The position numbers and the translations under genes are program-made. The notes under the pieces were generated by a model. It had not been told where the DNA came from and ran no database searches. It saw only the letters and a list, made by a program, of their open reading frames with translations. 64,000 bases of DNA from Bremerella sp. TYQ1 (GTDB lineage: Bacteria > Planctomycetota > Planctomycetia > Pirellulales > Pirellulaceae), in assembly GCF_020150455.1 (NCBI RefSeq), contig NZ_CP083740.1, positions 6,159,001-6,223,000 of the forward strand. The letters are read 5' to 3'. Shown here piece by piece: positions 54,121 to 63,808 of the stretch; positions within the stretch are counted from its first letter, which is position 1; each line of letters opens with the position of its first letter.

Positions 54121-54208
54121 TGAAGTCGCTAAAGCGATTTCTGCCGTCGCTTGAAATGAATGGCCTTCTTTCGGCCATTCTCTCTCCCCCTCAGCCCCAG
54201 GTTCATCG

Positions 54209-56158
54209 ATGCCTCGCTCTTGCTACTGGTTTGCTCTTATTGGTCTCTTGGCAGGGCTGCTTCCTGTCGGTTTGGTCTTTGCGAAGGATGCTGAGCGAAG
54301 CGACTTGATCCTCGCCGACTTCGAGCAAGCTTCTTATGGTGACTGGACCGTCGAAGGCAACGCGTTCGGCACGCAACCTGCAATGGGTAGCTTGCCTGGT
54401 CAGATGGCGGTCAGCGGCTTTCAAGGAAAGCGGTTGGTCAACAGCTTTTTTGAGGGCGACAAATCGACCGGTACGTTGACTTCGCCAGCCATTAAGCTGA
54501 ATCGTCGCTACATCACCTTTCTGATTGGTGGCGGTGGCTACGAGGAAGAGACCTGTTTGAATCTGCTGGTCGATGGGCAAGTCGTTCGCACGGCGACTGG
54601 GCCCAATCGGAAGCCTGGCGGATCGGAACGCCTGCAACGTGTTTACTGGGATGTGCAAGACATGCAAGGAAAGTCTGGCGTTTTGCAGATCGTCGATCAA
54701 CGCACCGGGGGATGGGGACACATCAACGTGGACGACATCCGAGCCAGCGACGAAAAGCAGGGACGACCTGCCGAAGATATCTTCAAAGGGCCAAACCTCA
54801 AGACATTCGCGTCGTACGAAGAGGTCGGCTACGACCAAACTTATCGGCCGCAATTTCACTTCACTTCGCTGCGAAACTGGCTCAACGATCCTAACGGTAT
54901 GGTCTATTTGGACGGTGAATATCACCTATACTTTCAGCACAACCCTGTCGATACCGTTTGGGGAAACATGACTTGGGGGCACGCCGTCAGCAAGGATATG
55001 GTGCACTGGAAGCAGCTGCCACATGCGATCTTGCCTTATGACGAAGGGACCATTTTCTCTGGCACTGCGGTGGTCGATCACAACAACAGCCTCGGCGTTC
55101 AGCAGGGGGATAACAAGACGTTGGTCGCTGCGTTTACCTTCGCACGCAGTCCGTTTTATCAGGCACTTGCCTACAGCAACGACAAGGGCCGGACGTTCAC
55201 GCTGTGGGACGAAGGGAAAGCGGTTGTCCCGAATCAGGGGTACGACGACGGCGAACGCGATCCCAAAATCTTCTGGCACGAACCTTCGCAAAAATGGGTG
55301 ATGGTGTTGTGGGTCAAGCGAGCAGAGCCTGGCCGCGTGCTCTTCTTTAACTCAGACGATCTGAAGACCTGGACGGAAGTCAGCCAGTTTGATCGTAACT
55401 GGGTCTTCGAATGCATGGACTTGATCGAGCTGCCGATCGACGGCGACGAAAACAACAAAAAGTGGGTTTTGTACGATGCCAGTTTTGAATACGAAGTGGG
55501 CGACTTCGACGGCAAGCAGTTCACCACCGACAAAGTGGTTCATCGTGGCGACTATGGCCCCAACTTTTATGCCGCGCAGACGTTCAACAACAGCCCGGAT
55601 GATCGGGCGGTAATCATCGGGTGGATGCGGGGCGAAAACGTTCCGTTTCGTCGCGAAAATATGCCGTTTCATCAGCAGATGAGCTTTCCGCAAACGATGC
55701 AGCTAAAGACCACTGCCGACGGCGTCAAGCTGTTTCGTTGGCCGATCGAAGAGATTGAAAAGCTGTACGGCGAAGGACTCACGCTTGAGCGAACCGACGT
55801 GCAAGCCGCCGCCGCGAAGCTGGAGAACTTCCAGGCTGAGCTGATCGATTTTCAAATCGCTTTCGAGGCTGACGCGAAGACCCAACTGCTGATCGATCTG
55901 CGTGGGCAGCAGCTGATGTTCCAAGACGGCCAGGTCGATTACCAGGGACATCAAGTGCCAGCTCCTGTTGTCGACGGCGTGGTGAAGCTTCGCGTTTTAG
56001 TCGATCGCGCATCGATCGAGCTCTTCACCAACGATGGCGAGTACGTTGCCACGTTCAACGCTGAGATCGATCCGAAGCAAACGACGCTGTCGATCAAGTC
56101 GCCCGGAGTGGTGAAGATTGACTCGCTGGAAGTCCACCGTTTGAACTCGGCCTGGTAG
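54209..56158 (+). CDS. GH32 fructan/sucrose hydrolase, exported
   Basis: 649 aa. Signal FALIGLLAGLLPVGLVFA. An N-terminal domain of about 160 residues (LADFEQASYGDWTVEGNAFG, KSGVLQIVDQRTGGWGHINVD) is of the DUF4980 sort seen on GH32 enzymes. The five-bladed propeller has the nucleophile in WLNDPNG (about 225-231), the transition-state Asp in ERDPKIF (about 349) and the acid/base Glu in FECMDL (about 400). A C-terminal beta-sandwich closes it (DRASIELFTNDGEYVATF). Would hydrolyse levan, inulin or sucrose outside the cell. No transporter is adjacent. Confidence 0.94.
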   Translation: MPRSCYWFALIGLLAGLLPVGLVFAKDAERSDLILADFEQASYGDWTVEGNAFGTQPAMGSLPGQMAVSGFQGKRLVNSFFEGDKSTGTLTSPAIKLNRRYITFLIGGGGYEEETCLNLLVDGQVVRTATGPNRKPGGSERLQRVYWDVQDMQGKSGVLQIVDQRTGGWGHINVDDIRASDEKQGRPAEDIFKGPNLKTFASYEEVGYDQTYRPQFHFTSLRNWLNDPNGMVYLDGEYHLYFQHNPVDTVWGNMTWGHAVSKDMVHWKQLPHAILPYDEGTIFSGTAVVDHNNSLGVQQGDNKTLVAAFTFARSPFYQALAYSNDKGRTFTLWDEGKAVVPNQGYDDGERDPKIFWHEPSQKWVMVLWVKRAEPGRVLFFNSDDLKTWTEVSQFDRNWVFECMDLIELPIDGDENNKKWVLYDASFEYEVGDFDGKQFTTDKVVHRGDYGPNFYAAQTFNNSPDDRAVIIGWMRGENVPFRRENMPFHQQMSFPQTMQLKTTADGVKLFRWPIEEIEKLYGEGLTLERTDVQAAAAKLENFQAELIDFQIAFEADAKTQLLIDLRGQQLMFQDGQVDYQGHQVPAPVVDGVVKLRVLVDRASIELFTNDGEYVATFNAEIDPKQTTLSIKSPGVVKIDSLEVHRLNSAW

Positions 56159-56383
56159 GACGAACCGATGCGACGAGAGGTTTCCAAGCAACGTTAGCCG
56201 TACGCTAAGACCTCCGTTCGGCTTCGCCTCCCCAGTTTGCAAGCAAACCGGGCTACCCGATTCGTTTTTGTTAGCCACCATTCGACAAACGATTGATCCA
56301 ACACTCTTCCCTCGGTGATCTCTGTGTCCTCTGTGGCTAAAACCTCCTGCGATCTGAAACGAATCAATTTCGATCGCCCACAT

Positions 56384-56421
56384 AAAAAATCCCTGCCGAG
56401 CTTGGGCTGCGGCAGGGATTT
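56384..56421 (-). terminator. Terminator of the giant cytochrome gene
   Basis: 12-bp stem AAATCCCTGCCG/CGGCAGGGATTT with an 11-base loop, continuing as TTTTTTATG on the minus strand, 30 bases past the stop at 56451. The A-rich flank on the plus strand means it may also serve the convergent GH32 gene. Confidence 0.88.
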
Positions 56422-56450
56422 GCGTTGGATCGGGGCTGTTCGGGCAAGGG

Positions 56451-59400
56451 TTACTTGTCTTGGAACAGCTTGTCCTTTTCGTCTCCGCCAGCAAGGACGA
56501 AGGCGGTCAGGTCGTAGATCTCTTCTTCGGTCAGCCAGTTCAGCATTCCGCCAGGCATGATTGTCGAAGCGGTGTTGGACCGTTCTTCGATATCTTCCTT
56601 CATGATCGTGACTGGTTTGTCTGGCTGTTCCGGATCGGTGATCAGGACTAGGCGATCTGGTCGATCGGCAATTGCCATTCCGGAAATCACTTTGCCGTCG
56701 ATCGTCAGGACGGTTTGCATCTTGTACTTGTCGTCGATCTTCTTGGCCGGATCGGCGATCGATTCCAAGACATGCTCGGCGGTGGCCTTCTTTTTGCCTA
56801 ACCGGGTCAGATCGGGGCCGAAGTCGCCACCCACTTCTCCGATTTTATGACACTGGGCACAACCGAGGCGATTGAAGTAGACCTGACCGACGACGAAATT
56901 TCGCTTCTTGGCGGCGACCTTCTTCGGATCGAGATCTTCAAACGTCCACTGCTTGACGAACTTCGGTACCCAGCTGTCGCCGGTCGCTTCGATCGGCTTG
57001 CGGCCATCTTCCAGCGGGTACTTGGCCATCAAGTCGTTGACGTGCCAGAACGTTGCGTCACCGCGATCGATCGCACGGATTTTCGCGACTTGCGACGCTT
57101 CGACTGGCTTCGCTCGGTTCGACCACGAGTTCCGCACGTAAGTCAGCACGGCGGCAATTTCCTCGTCGTTGAGCAGCTGACGGAAACCGGTCATCGGTGG
57201 CAGTGGAGGGCTGCTGTAAGTCTTCCCTTTCACTTCGATGGTGCCGTGCATGCCGTCCAGTACCATCGAGATCAGGCGATCTTCCGAACCAGTCGTCCAG
57301 AGGCTGCCATCGATCGGTGGGTAAAGATTCGGCATCCCTTGGCCATGGGGTTGATGGCACGTGGCACAGTGGCTTTCGCGAAGGAAAATTTCCTTGCCCA
57401 TTGCCATGACCTTCGGATCGGCCTTCACAGGAATGCTGTTCCGCAGATCGACCAGTTGGCGATTGAGCGAACCACTGTTCTCGGCCATGCTTTTGGCGAC
57501 AAGTGCTTCGCCGAGGCTAAGCAGCTTGGCGTACTGCTTGGTTTGCTTTTCAACCGGCGAAGCTTCGCTGGCTTTGGCAAGCAGCGTCGTCAGCACGGTG
57601 GCCTGACTGTCGGCGGGAAGCGTTTCGGCAACCAGCTTCGGCGACAATGTCGTCAGTGCGGTCAGACCGGCCGACTGTAGCGGCTCGATCGTGGTCAGCT
57701 TGGCGAAGTCAGCCGCTTTCGGCTCTTCGTGACCAGGCCATGCCGAGATGGCTTGAATGGCGGCGATACGAAGGTCGACGTTCCCCGCGGCGCGAAGCAC
57801 CGAAGCGGGGATGGCCTGCTTCTTGATACCTGGGCCTGCCCACATGACTCGTAGTCCATCGTTGCCACCATTATCGAAATAGGTGACGACGATTTCATGC
57901 GGACCTGCGGTGAGGCTGGCTTTGCCGTTCTTTTCGACCATGCCGTGCAGGCCGTCGTTGTTGATCAGCAAGTTGCCATCGACATACATCCGCGAACCAT
58001 CGTCGGACGTAATGAAGAAGGTATATTCGCCAGCGGCAGGGATCATGATCGAAGCGGTTTGCTTCGTCGCGAAGACATCCTGCTTGCCCTTGGGAACGTA
58101 CTTGTTGAAGTTGTCCATACGGCCAGAGAACGTCGCCTTGGTTGCGTTCAACGTTTCGATGGCCACGTTCTTGGCCGGAGCTGGTTCGTAGTAGTCGAAC
58201 GCCACGGCAGGCCCTTCGGTGACCGTTGAACCACTTTCCGGACGCAGGTTCGAAGGCAGCTCGAACATCAGCGGGCGAATCTTGGCATACAGCGAAGCCG
58301 CTTCGGCCGACTTGTTGGTCGAACGGGTGCTGTTTAGCAGATCGGCCAGCAGGGCAGGGGACTGCGTCGCATGTTGCCAGGCCGCTTCCGCTCCGCCGCT
58401 TTGAATCCACGCGGTGTAAACGGCGCGGCGAACGACAGGGGAACTGGTCGTCGAAGCCAGCTTGGCCAACTGCGAGTGCGACTTGGCCAAGTCAGCTTTG
58501 CCAGTTTGCGGAAGCAGACGAGCCAGATCGTTCAAGCTCGGCAGGTTCTTCCCTTCGGCGGTCGAAATCCACGTGACCAATTCGTCCAGCGAGGAACGAT
58601 TGTTGGTGGAAGCCAACGCGGCGATCGCTTCCATCCGCGGCTTGGTGGCGATACCCCCACGCGTGAGAATCGCTTCATAGACGGCTGGAGTGCGATCCAT
58701 TTTCAGCAGCAGATCGGAGCTGGCCTTCTGCAGCGCGTAGCTGGTCGCGGCAGGGGAAAGCTTCCGGCCAGAGCGAATGGCTTCGGCCAACATGTTGTCG
58801 ACGTTGATCTGGCTTTGAGCGTACTGCAGAACTTTGGTCAGTTCAGGATCCATCTCGTGCGAAGCGGCCTCGAAGACTGCTTCGGCTGCAGCAGGACCGG
58901 TAAACGCAACGGCCGACTTGATCGCTTCAGCTCGGACAAGCGGCGAGTCGTCTTGGGCGGCGTCGAGCAACACGGGCTCCCAGCCTTCGATCGAATCGGC
59001 CCAGTGGCCGAGCGTTCGGATGGCGGCAGCACGCACGCGTGGTTCGCTTGCTTTAGCCACCGTTTTGACCAGTTCGATGTTCGGCAGACGATGTTCTTCC
59101 AACACCCACAAGCAATTGAGCATTGCCATGGCGTCGGCTGGGTTTTGCACGTCTTTGTCGGCCACGAACGTTGCGATCGCGGACTGAACTTCTTCCGAAT
59201 CGCGCCCGCTCAGTTCGATACGAGCACGATATCGTGTGGCGTTGTCCTTGGCGTAGAACGCGCTGAGGACTTCCGGCAGCGGCTTGTCTTTCAAGCGAAC
59301 GGGAGTCAACAGTGGACGATCCTTGGCCGTGACGCGGAAGATGCGTCCATGCTGGTGATCGCGGTTCGGGTCACGCATGTTGTGCTGCATGTGCCCGATC

Positions 59401-61370
59401 AAAGCATTGGCCCAGTCGGCGACATACAGGGCACCATCGGCACCGATTTCGACGTCGCTCGGTCGGAAGTTGGGATCGGACGAGACCAGGATGGGTTCGA
59501 CTTCCTTGGCACGGATGTCGGCTCCGTTGTACTCGATCTCGTGATTCAACACGCCGAGGAAACCGATGCAGTTACAGATCAGGAAGTTGTCTTGCAGATG
59601 TTCCGGGAAGTGGCTGCTGGCGATCAATCCGGTCGCAGCGACGGGACGAACACGCTTATCGAACCATTGTTTATTGCCGATCCCTTTGCCGATGTTGACG
59701 TACGATCCGGTGCCGGACGTGCCATCGTTGGCGAACTGGTAACCCCATTGATCGAAGACGTCACCGTGCGGATTCGGACCGATCGGGAAGTGGAATTCCA
59801 TCTCGAACGTACGAGGATTGAAACGATGGACGCCGGTCCGAGTAGATCGGTAAGTTTGCGTTGGGGTTTCCATGGTGGCGACGTTAAAGACACCGCGAGA
59901 CCAATAGAGCCAACCATCGGGGCCGAGCACCATAGCGTTGGCCGAATGGTGCGAGTCGGCACTGGAAAGCCCTTGCAGAACGCGGATCTTTACGTCGGCT
60001 TTGAGGTCGCCGTCGGTATCTTTCAGGAACCATAGTTCCGGCAGCGCGGCGACAAGCATCCCGCCTCCCCAGAACTCGAAACCGGTCACGCTGTTCAGTT
60101 CGTCGGCGAAGACCACACAGCGATCCGCGACACCGTCGCCGTTATCGTCCGGCAGGCAAACTATCCGATCGAGACGTGGTTCGGTGGGGTTCCAGTGTGG
60201 GTAGCTTGGCCAGACCGAAGCGTACATGTGCCCGTTAGGATCGACGGCCAGTTGCACAGGGTTGATCAGTTCGGGGAACATCTCTTCGGAAGCAAAGATA
60301 TTCGCTTCCAAGTCTTGGTGCAGCTTCAGTTTTTCAAGGCCTTCTTCGGCGGTTCGGTACGAGAAACTTCCGTCGGCCATATCCCCTTCGCGGTTCGACT
60401 TCACAATCAGTTCTTCGGGGATGTTGTCGTCTTTGACTTCCAGATCGCCCCCTTGGGCAGCGGCCCAAACCCGCTTGTCGCGGTTGGCGGTCATGACGTC
60501 GAAGATTTCCATTTCACGCAGCATGACGTCAGCATTCGACTGCCCGAACCAGGCCAGTTTCGAGCGGCCACCGAAGACGTTGTAACCGTCGACCACGCGA
60601 TATCGACTGAACCAATAGTAGTTCTTGTCGAGTACGACATCGCGAAGCTTGGCGATTGCATCCGAATCGGCAGGAGCCTCTTGGCCGAACAGCTGCGGAA
60701 TGATGACTTGGGCGATTGCTTTGTTGCCGTGGTCCAACAGGTGAACGCCATTCATGGTGAGCGGCTTTTCAGCGTCGGCGTACAGCTTTTGCGAAGGCGT
60801 GAAGAGGTCGACGAACAAGACGCCCTTTTCCTGGCAGACTTGCTGCATCGCTTCGGTATACAAAGCCAGATTTGGGTTGTTCTTCGATCCATCCGGCAGA
60901 TGGCGGTTGTACAGATTCTCGTGCGCGATTGGCGAGAACATGACGACCTGCGGAGCTGATTCGCCGTTGTACTTCTGGGCCTGCATGCCGTCGATGGTTT
61001 CGGCGAGATCCTTCTTGAAGAGGTCGACCGACTCTGGTCCCTTCAATGCTTCGTTGTAACCAAAGAAGCCGAAGACGACGTCGGTTTCGTTCTTCGCGAG
61101 CCACTGATCAGGGCTGCCGAAGTTGTCCTCGCGGGGACGCAGTTTCAGTTCGTCGCCGGGGAACGCCAAATTGCGGAACGTCAGATCATGTTCCGGATGC
61201 AACGCGTGGATGTAGGTTTCCAGCCAACCATGGTGTTGCATTCGATCGGCCGTATTATTGCCGATGATGGAGATATGATCTCCCTTTTCCAATTTCAACG
61301 ACTGAGCTTGTATGTGGCCGGTCCAAGCCAACGCGAGACCGACAACAACTGGCAGGATGAAGTTTCGCAT
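56451..61370 (-). CDS. Giant PVC-type heme-binding protein (SGNH-like, propeller, HEAT, PA14, two CxxCH)
   Basis: 1639-aa exported protein with signal LPVVVGLALAWTGHIQAQ. Domains: SGNH-like hydrolase fold (about 25-240; IIGNNTADR at block I, GFFGYNEA, NGVHLLDHGN at block V), beta-propeller PVC-type dehydrogenase domain (about 340-740), HEAT repeats (about 750-1020), PA14 (about 1082-1190: YTFFITSDDGSRMYVDG), cytochrome c site CATCH near 1334 and a Pirellula-type heme domain with CAQCH near 1503 plus a C-terminal DGKVISGMAI block. The block I serine is replaced by Asn, so the SGNH part is probably not an esterase. Start ATG with AGGA 6 bases upstream. It follows the FecR-LamG gene after 186 bp. 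Confidence 0.93.
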   Translation of the reverse strand: MRNFILPVVVGLALAWTGHIQAQSLKLEKGDHISIIGNNTADRMQHHGWLETYIHALHPEHDLTFRNLAFPGDELKLRPREDNFGSPDQWLAKNETDVVFGFFGYNEALKGPESVDLFKKDLAETIDGMQAQKYNGESAPQVVMFSPIAHENLYNRHLPDGSKNNPNLALYTEAMQQVCQEKGVLFVDLFTPSQKLYADAEKPLTMNGVHLLDHGNKAIAQVIIPQLFGQEAPADSDAIAKLRDVVLDKNYYWFSRYRVVDGYNVFGGRSKLAWFGQSNADVMLREMEIFDVMTANRDKRVWAAAQGGDLEVKDDNIPEELIVKSNREGDMADGSFSYRTAEEGLEKLKLHQDLEANIFASEEMFPELINPVQLAVDPNGHMYASVWPSYPHWNPTEPRLDRIVCLPDDNGDGVADRCVVFADELNSVTGFEFWGGGMLVAALPELWFLKDTDGDLKADVKIRVLQGLSSADSHHSANAMVLGPDGWLYWSRGVFNVATMETPTQTYRSTRTGVHRFNPRTFEMEFHFPIGPNPHGDVFDQWGYQFANDGTSGTGSYVNIGKGIGNKQWFDKRVRPVAATGLIASSHFPEHLQDNFLICNCIGFLGVLNHEIEYNGADIRAKEVEPILVSSDPNFRPSDVEIGADGALYVADWANALIGHMQHNMRDPNRDHQHGRIFRVTAKDRPLLTPVRLKDKPLPEVLSAFYAKDNATRYRARIELSGRDSEEVQSAIATFVADKDVQNPADAMAMLNCLWVLEEHRLPNIELVKTVAKASEPRVRAAAIRTLGHWADSIEGWEPVLLDAAQDDSPLVRAEAIKSAVAFTGPAAAEAVFEAASHEMDPELTKVLQYAQSQINVDNMLAEAIRSGRKLSPAATSYALQKASSDLLLKMDRTPAVYEAILTRGGIATKPRMEAIAALASTNNRSSLDELVTWISTAEGKNLPSLNDLARLLPQTGKADLAKSHSQLAKLASTTSSPVVRRAVYTAWIQSGGAEAAWQHATQSPALLADLLNSTRSTNKSAEAASLYAKIRPLMFELPSNLRPESGSTVTEGPAVAFDYYEPAPAKNVAIETLNATKATFSGRMDNFNKYVPKGKQDVFATKQTASIMIPAAGEYTFFITSDDGSRMYVDGNLLINNDGLHGMVEKNGKASLTAGPHEIVVTYFDNGGNDGLRVMWAGPGIKKQAIPASVLRAAGNVDLRIAAIQAISAWPGHEEPKAADFAKLTTIEPLQSAGLTALTTLSPKLVAETLPADSQATVLTTLLAKASEASPVEKQTKQYAKLLSLGEALVAKSMAENSGSLNRQLVDLRNSIPVKADPKVMAMGKEIFLRESHCATCHQPHGQGMPNLYPPIDGSLWTTGSEDRLISMVLDGMHGTIEVKGKTYSSPPLPPMTGFRQLLNDEEIAAVLTYVRNSWSNRAKPVEASQVAKIRAIDRGDATFWHVNDLMAKYPLEDGRKPIEATGDSWVPKFVKQWTFEDLDPKKVAAKKRNFVVGQVYFNRLGCAQCHKIGEVGGDFGPDLTRLGKKKATAEHVLESIADPAKKIDDKYKMQTVLTIDGKVISGMAIADRPDRLVLITDPEQPDKPVTIMKEDIEERSNTASTIMPGGMLNWLTEEEIYDLTAFVLAGGDEKDKLFQDK

Positions 61371-61556
61371 AGGATCCTAATTATCGAGGTTCGACTGTTC
61401 TGTTCCGGAGGTGGGTAATTCTGTGGGAGATCGAAGATGAGAAGCGCGGGTTTTCTACTAAACTAACTATAGTGTCCGGCGACGCCTAGGCATGACGTCA
61501 AATCGTACATTTATTTTTCGAGATTGATGGCTCCGCAGGCGAAACGACTTAAATAA

Positions 61557-63119
61557 CTATTGAAAGTTTCTACCAGCCTCGTACGCTTCACGAATTTCTG
61601 AAGCGGACAAAATGCGGCCGAATAAGCCAAATTCATCGATGCGGCCGCGCAGTTCACGCTCGAAGACAATCTTGCCGTGACGGTTGGTGTAACCATAAGC
61701 GCCGATGCTGCTCGGTCCGTATCGAATGGCGCGTCCGGTGCTCCAGTTGTACCGAGCGATCTCTTCGCCGTTCATGTAATAGACCGACTCTTTTGCCACG
61801 CTGTCGAGCTGCGCAGCAACGTGCGTCCACTGAAATTGCGGGATCGATTTCGGAGCGGTGTGGTTATATTCCGAATTCACACCGATGCGGTAAGCTCCAT
61901 TCCGTTGCAGGTTCCAGTGATGTTCGCCGGGGTCGTAGTTGATGGTGTTGAACAACGACTGCAGTGCGTAATCGAAGCGATTCATCTGCACCCAGCCCAT
62001 GATGGTGACCTGGTGATAGGTGCCAGGAATGTCGAGCTCGATACGATCGCCGCGGTTTTCAAACAGCAACGCCCCTTTCTCAGGCCAACGTCCGGTGGCC
62101 CAGATGCCGCCATTGAGAAAGCCATCCGGCACGACCGTCGATTCGGCCAGGTTGACGACTTGGGTGCTATCACGCGAGTCGGTTTCAAAGTCGAAGTAAA
62201 AGAGGGCGGAAGGATCGCTACGCAGCATGCGGCTATGATCGAGCCAGCGGCGATAACCGATCGACGTGCTGGTCGCAAAGGCGCGATCGTCAGGCGAAAT
62301 CGAACGTCGTTGGCTCTCCGCATTCCAGGCCAACGCCGAGTTCTCGGTGAGCAGTTCTGAGGCTTGATTGGGCTGTTTCAAGCGAACTTCGCCGGCGAAA
62401 ACGTGCAGCTCTTGGTTTTGTTGTTCGTCGACAAACACACCGAACTCGGTGCCGAGGTCTTCGACTTCCATCGTCGGTGTGGCGATGACAAAACCATGCC
62501 CTGTTTCCGGAACGATGGCGCGGGCCCGTCCGGTTTGCAGTTCCATATGCATGCCGTCGATGATCGAGAACTTCGCAGGGCTTTCCACCGAAACAGCCAC
62601 TCCATTTTGGAAGTCGAGCGTTACAGCTCCTTCCGTCAGATGGTAATCGCCGGGGAAGAACTCGTTGCCTGCCGGGCCAAGGCCTTCCGCGAAGTGTTGA
62701 TTGTGGCCGACATCCAGCATGGCAATCGCCGTTGATGTCGCTGGCGTTACGTCTGGGGCAATCTCTTCCGGGGTAGGTCCGGCAATCGGATCGGAGTCGA
62801 TCGGCTTCGCTTGCGGCCAATTCCAATACGCGACCGATGCTGCTATTAACAAAGTTGCGGCAATCGCGAGCGTCCAGCGGGAAAGCGGGGACGATACCGG
62901 CGAGCGATGCGGTGGCGGAACGACTGGAGGTTCTTCACCGCTTGATTCGTAACGAAGTTGGGCATCGATCTGAGCAGCGCGTCGGAACCGAGCTCGGGCC
63001 TCGGCATCTTCCCGCAGCGCATCGATCAAGTCGGCTTGTTCCTGGCGGGTAAGCGAATTGGGATCGAGAAAGTAACGCTCGATTGCTTCGTGAATTTGCT
63101 GATTCGATGAATGACTCAT
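61557..63119 (-). CDS. FecR-LamG membrane protein, likely anti-sigma sensor (second copy)
   Basis: 520 aa from ATG 63119, which overlaps the sigma stop (ATGA); the frame is open 30 bases further. Cytoplasmic helical N terminus (YFLDPNSLTRQEQADLIDAL), membrane helix at about 82-98, FecR domain (about 140-270: LTEGAVTLDFQNGVAVSVES, MEVEDLGTEFGVFVDE), and LamG domain (about 330-515: GDRIELDIPGTYHQVTIMGW, GRIDEFGLFGRILSASEIR). Same architecture as the protein starting at 39237. Likely restrains the ECF factor encoded just before it, and senses a glycan or surface ligand. Confidence 0.88.
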   Translation of the reverse strand: MSHSSNQQIHEAIERYFLDPNSLTRQEQADLIDALREDAEARARFRRAAQIDAQLRYESSGEEPPVVPPPHRSPVSSPLSRWTLAIAATLLIAASVAYWNWPQAKPIDSDPIAGPTPEEIAPDVTPATSTAIAMLDVGHNQHFAEGLGPAGNEFFPGDYHLTEGAVTLDFQNGVAVSVESPAKFSIIDGMHMELQTGRARAIVPETGHGFVIATPTMEVEDLGTEFGVFVDEQQNQELHVFAGEVRLKQPNQASELLTENSALAWNAESQRRSISPDDRAFATSTSIGYRRWLDHSRMLRSDPSALFYFDFETDSRDSTQVVNLAESTVVPDGFLNGGIWATGRWPEKGALLFENRGDRIELDIPGTYHQVTIMGWVQMNRFDYALQSLFNTINYDPGEHHWNLQRNGAYRIGVNSEYNHTAPKSIPQFQWTHVAAQLDSVAKESVYYMNGEEIARYNWSTGRAIRYGPSSIGAYGYTNRHGKIVFERELRGRIDEFGLFGRILSASEIREAYEAGRNFQ

Positions 63120-63628
63120 GAGGTAGCCGCCAATTGGAGGCGAACGCAATCGTGAAGTTTGACGCGAAGTCTGCCTAAACGCTTATATAAACTGTTGGCC
63201 GTTTTGCCGGCCGCTTCTGCCATTTCTTTGACGGCTTCGTCGCGGGTATACGGGGCGAGCAAAAGCTTACGGTGTTCGGTCGGAAACTTATCTAAACAGG
63301 CGCGGATGGCTTGGCGTTGCTCTTGAACGACCTCGGTGGCATCGTCTTCCGCTTCCGAGGCAATCAGTGCGACTAAATCGTCGTCCAAAAGTAAGCGGTC
63401 GCGGCTGCAGCTGCGGCGATACTTGAGGACTTCGAATCGCAGGACCATCCGAGCCCACGGGATGAATTCGTCGTCGGCTTGCAGCTGATCGATCTTCCGC
63501 CACATGACGAGGCTGGCTTCCTGGAGCACATCGTCCACGGCATTCCAGTCTGGCAAAGCAGCCCGCGCGATGCCGGCGAGCTCGCGTTCATGCTTCAAAA
63601 ACAGAGTCAGGAATCGATCTTTTTCCAC
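63116..63628 (-). CDS. ECF sigma factor, Rhodopirellula/Verrucomicrobium family (second copy)
   Basis: 170 aa from GTG 63628. Region 2: DVLQEASLVMWRKIDQLQADDEF then PWARMVLRFEVLKYRR. Region 4: FPTEHRKLLLAPYTRDEAVK then TANSLYKRLGRLRVKLHDCV. Closest to the 39234-39761 factor in this window, with the shared DVLQE and MWRKIDQ elements in region 2, but diverged in region 4, so a different promoter set is likely. First gene before the FecR-LamG protein; the divergent PSCyt1 gene starts 180 bp away and could be a target. Confidence 0.93.
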   Translation of the reverse strand: MEKDRFLTLFLKHERELAGIARAALPDWNAVDDVLQEASLVMWRKIDQLQADDEFIPWARMVLRFEVLKYRRSCSRDRLLLDDDLVALIASEAEDDATEVVQEQRQAIRACLDKFPTEHRKLLLAPYTRDEAVKEMAEAAGKTANSLYKRLGRLRVKLHDCVRLQLAATS

Positions 63629-63673
63629 GGTGGCGACCTTTGCGACCAGAATTACCTAACTAGTTACTCCCCA

Positions 63674-63711
63674 CGATCGAGCGACCTGCCGGTATTTCTT
63701 TTTCTCGATCG
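63674..63711. promoter_or_regulatory. Inverted repeat in the divergent sigma/PSCyt1 intergenic region
   Basis: CGATCGAG (63674-63681) and CTCGATCG (63704-63711) form a perfect 8-bp inverted repeat with a 22-base spacer, between the divergent sigma gene and the PSCyt1 gene. Placement suggests an operator shared by both. The core CGATCG is itself a common word in this genome, so chance is possible. Confidence 0.35.
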
Positions 63712-63808
63712 ACATTTACAAAAATGCGCGGCAGGTTGTTGGCATATCGGGAGTAGAATGGTGTCCTACCTCCTGATTTCCCAGGGAAGCACGATAAGGA
63801 ATCCCACC

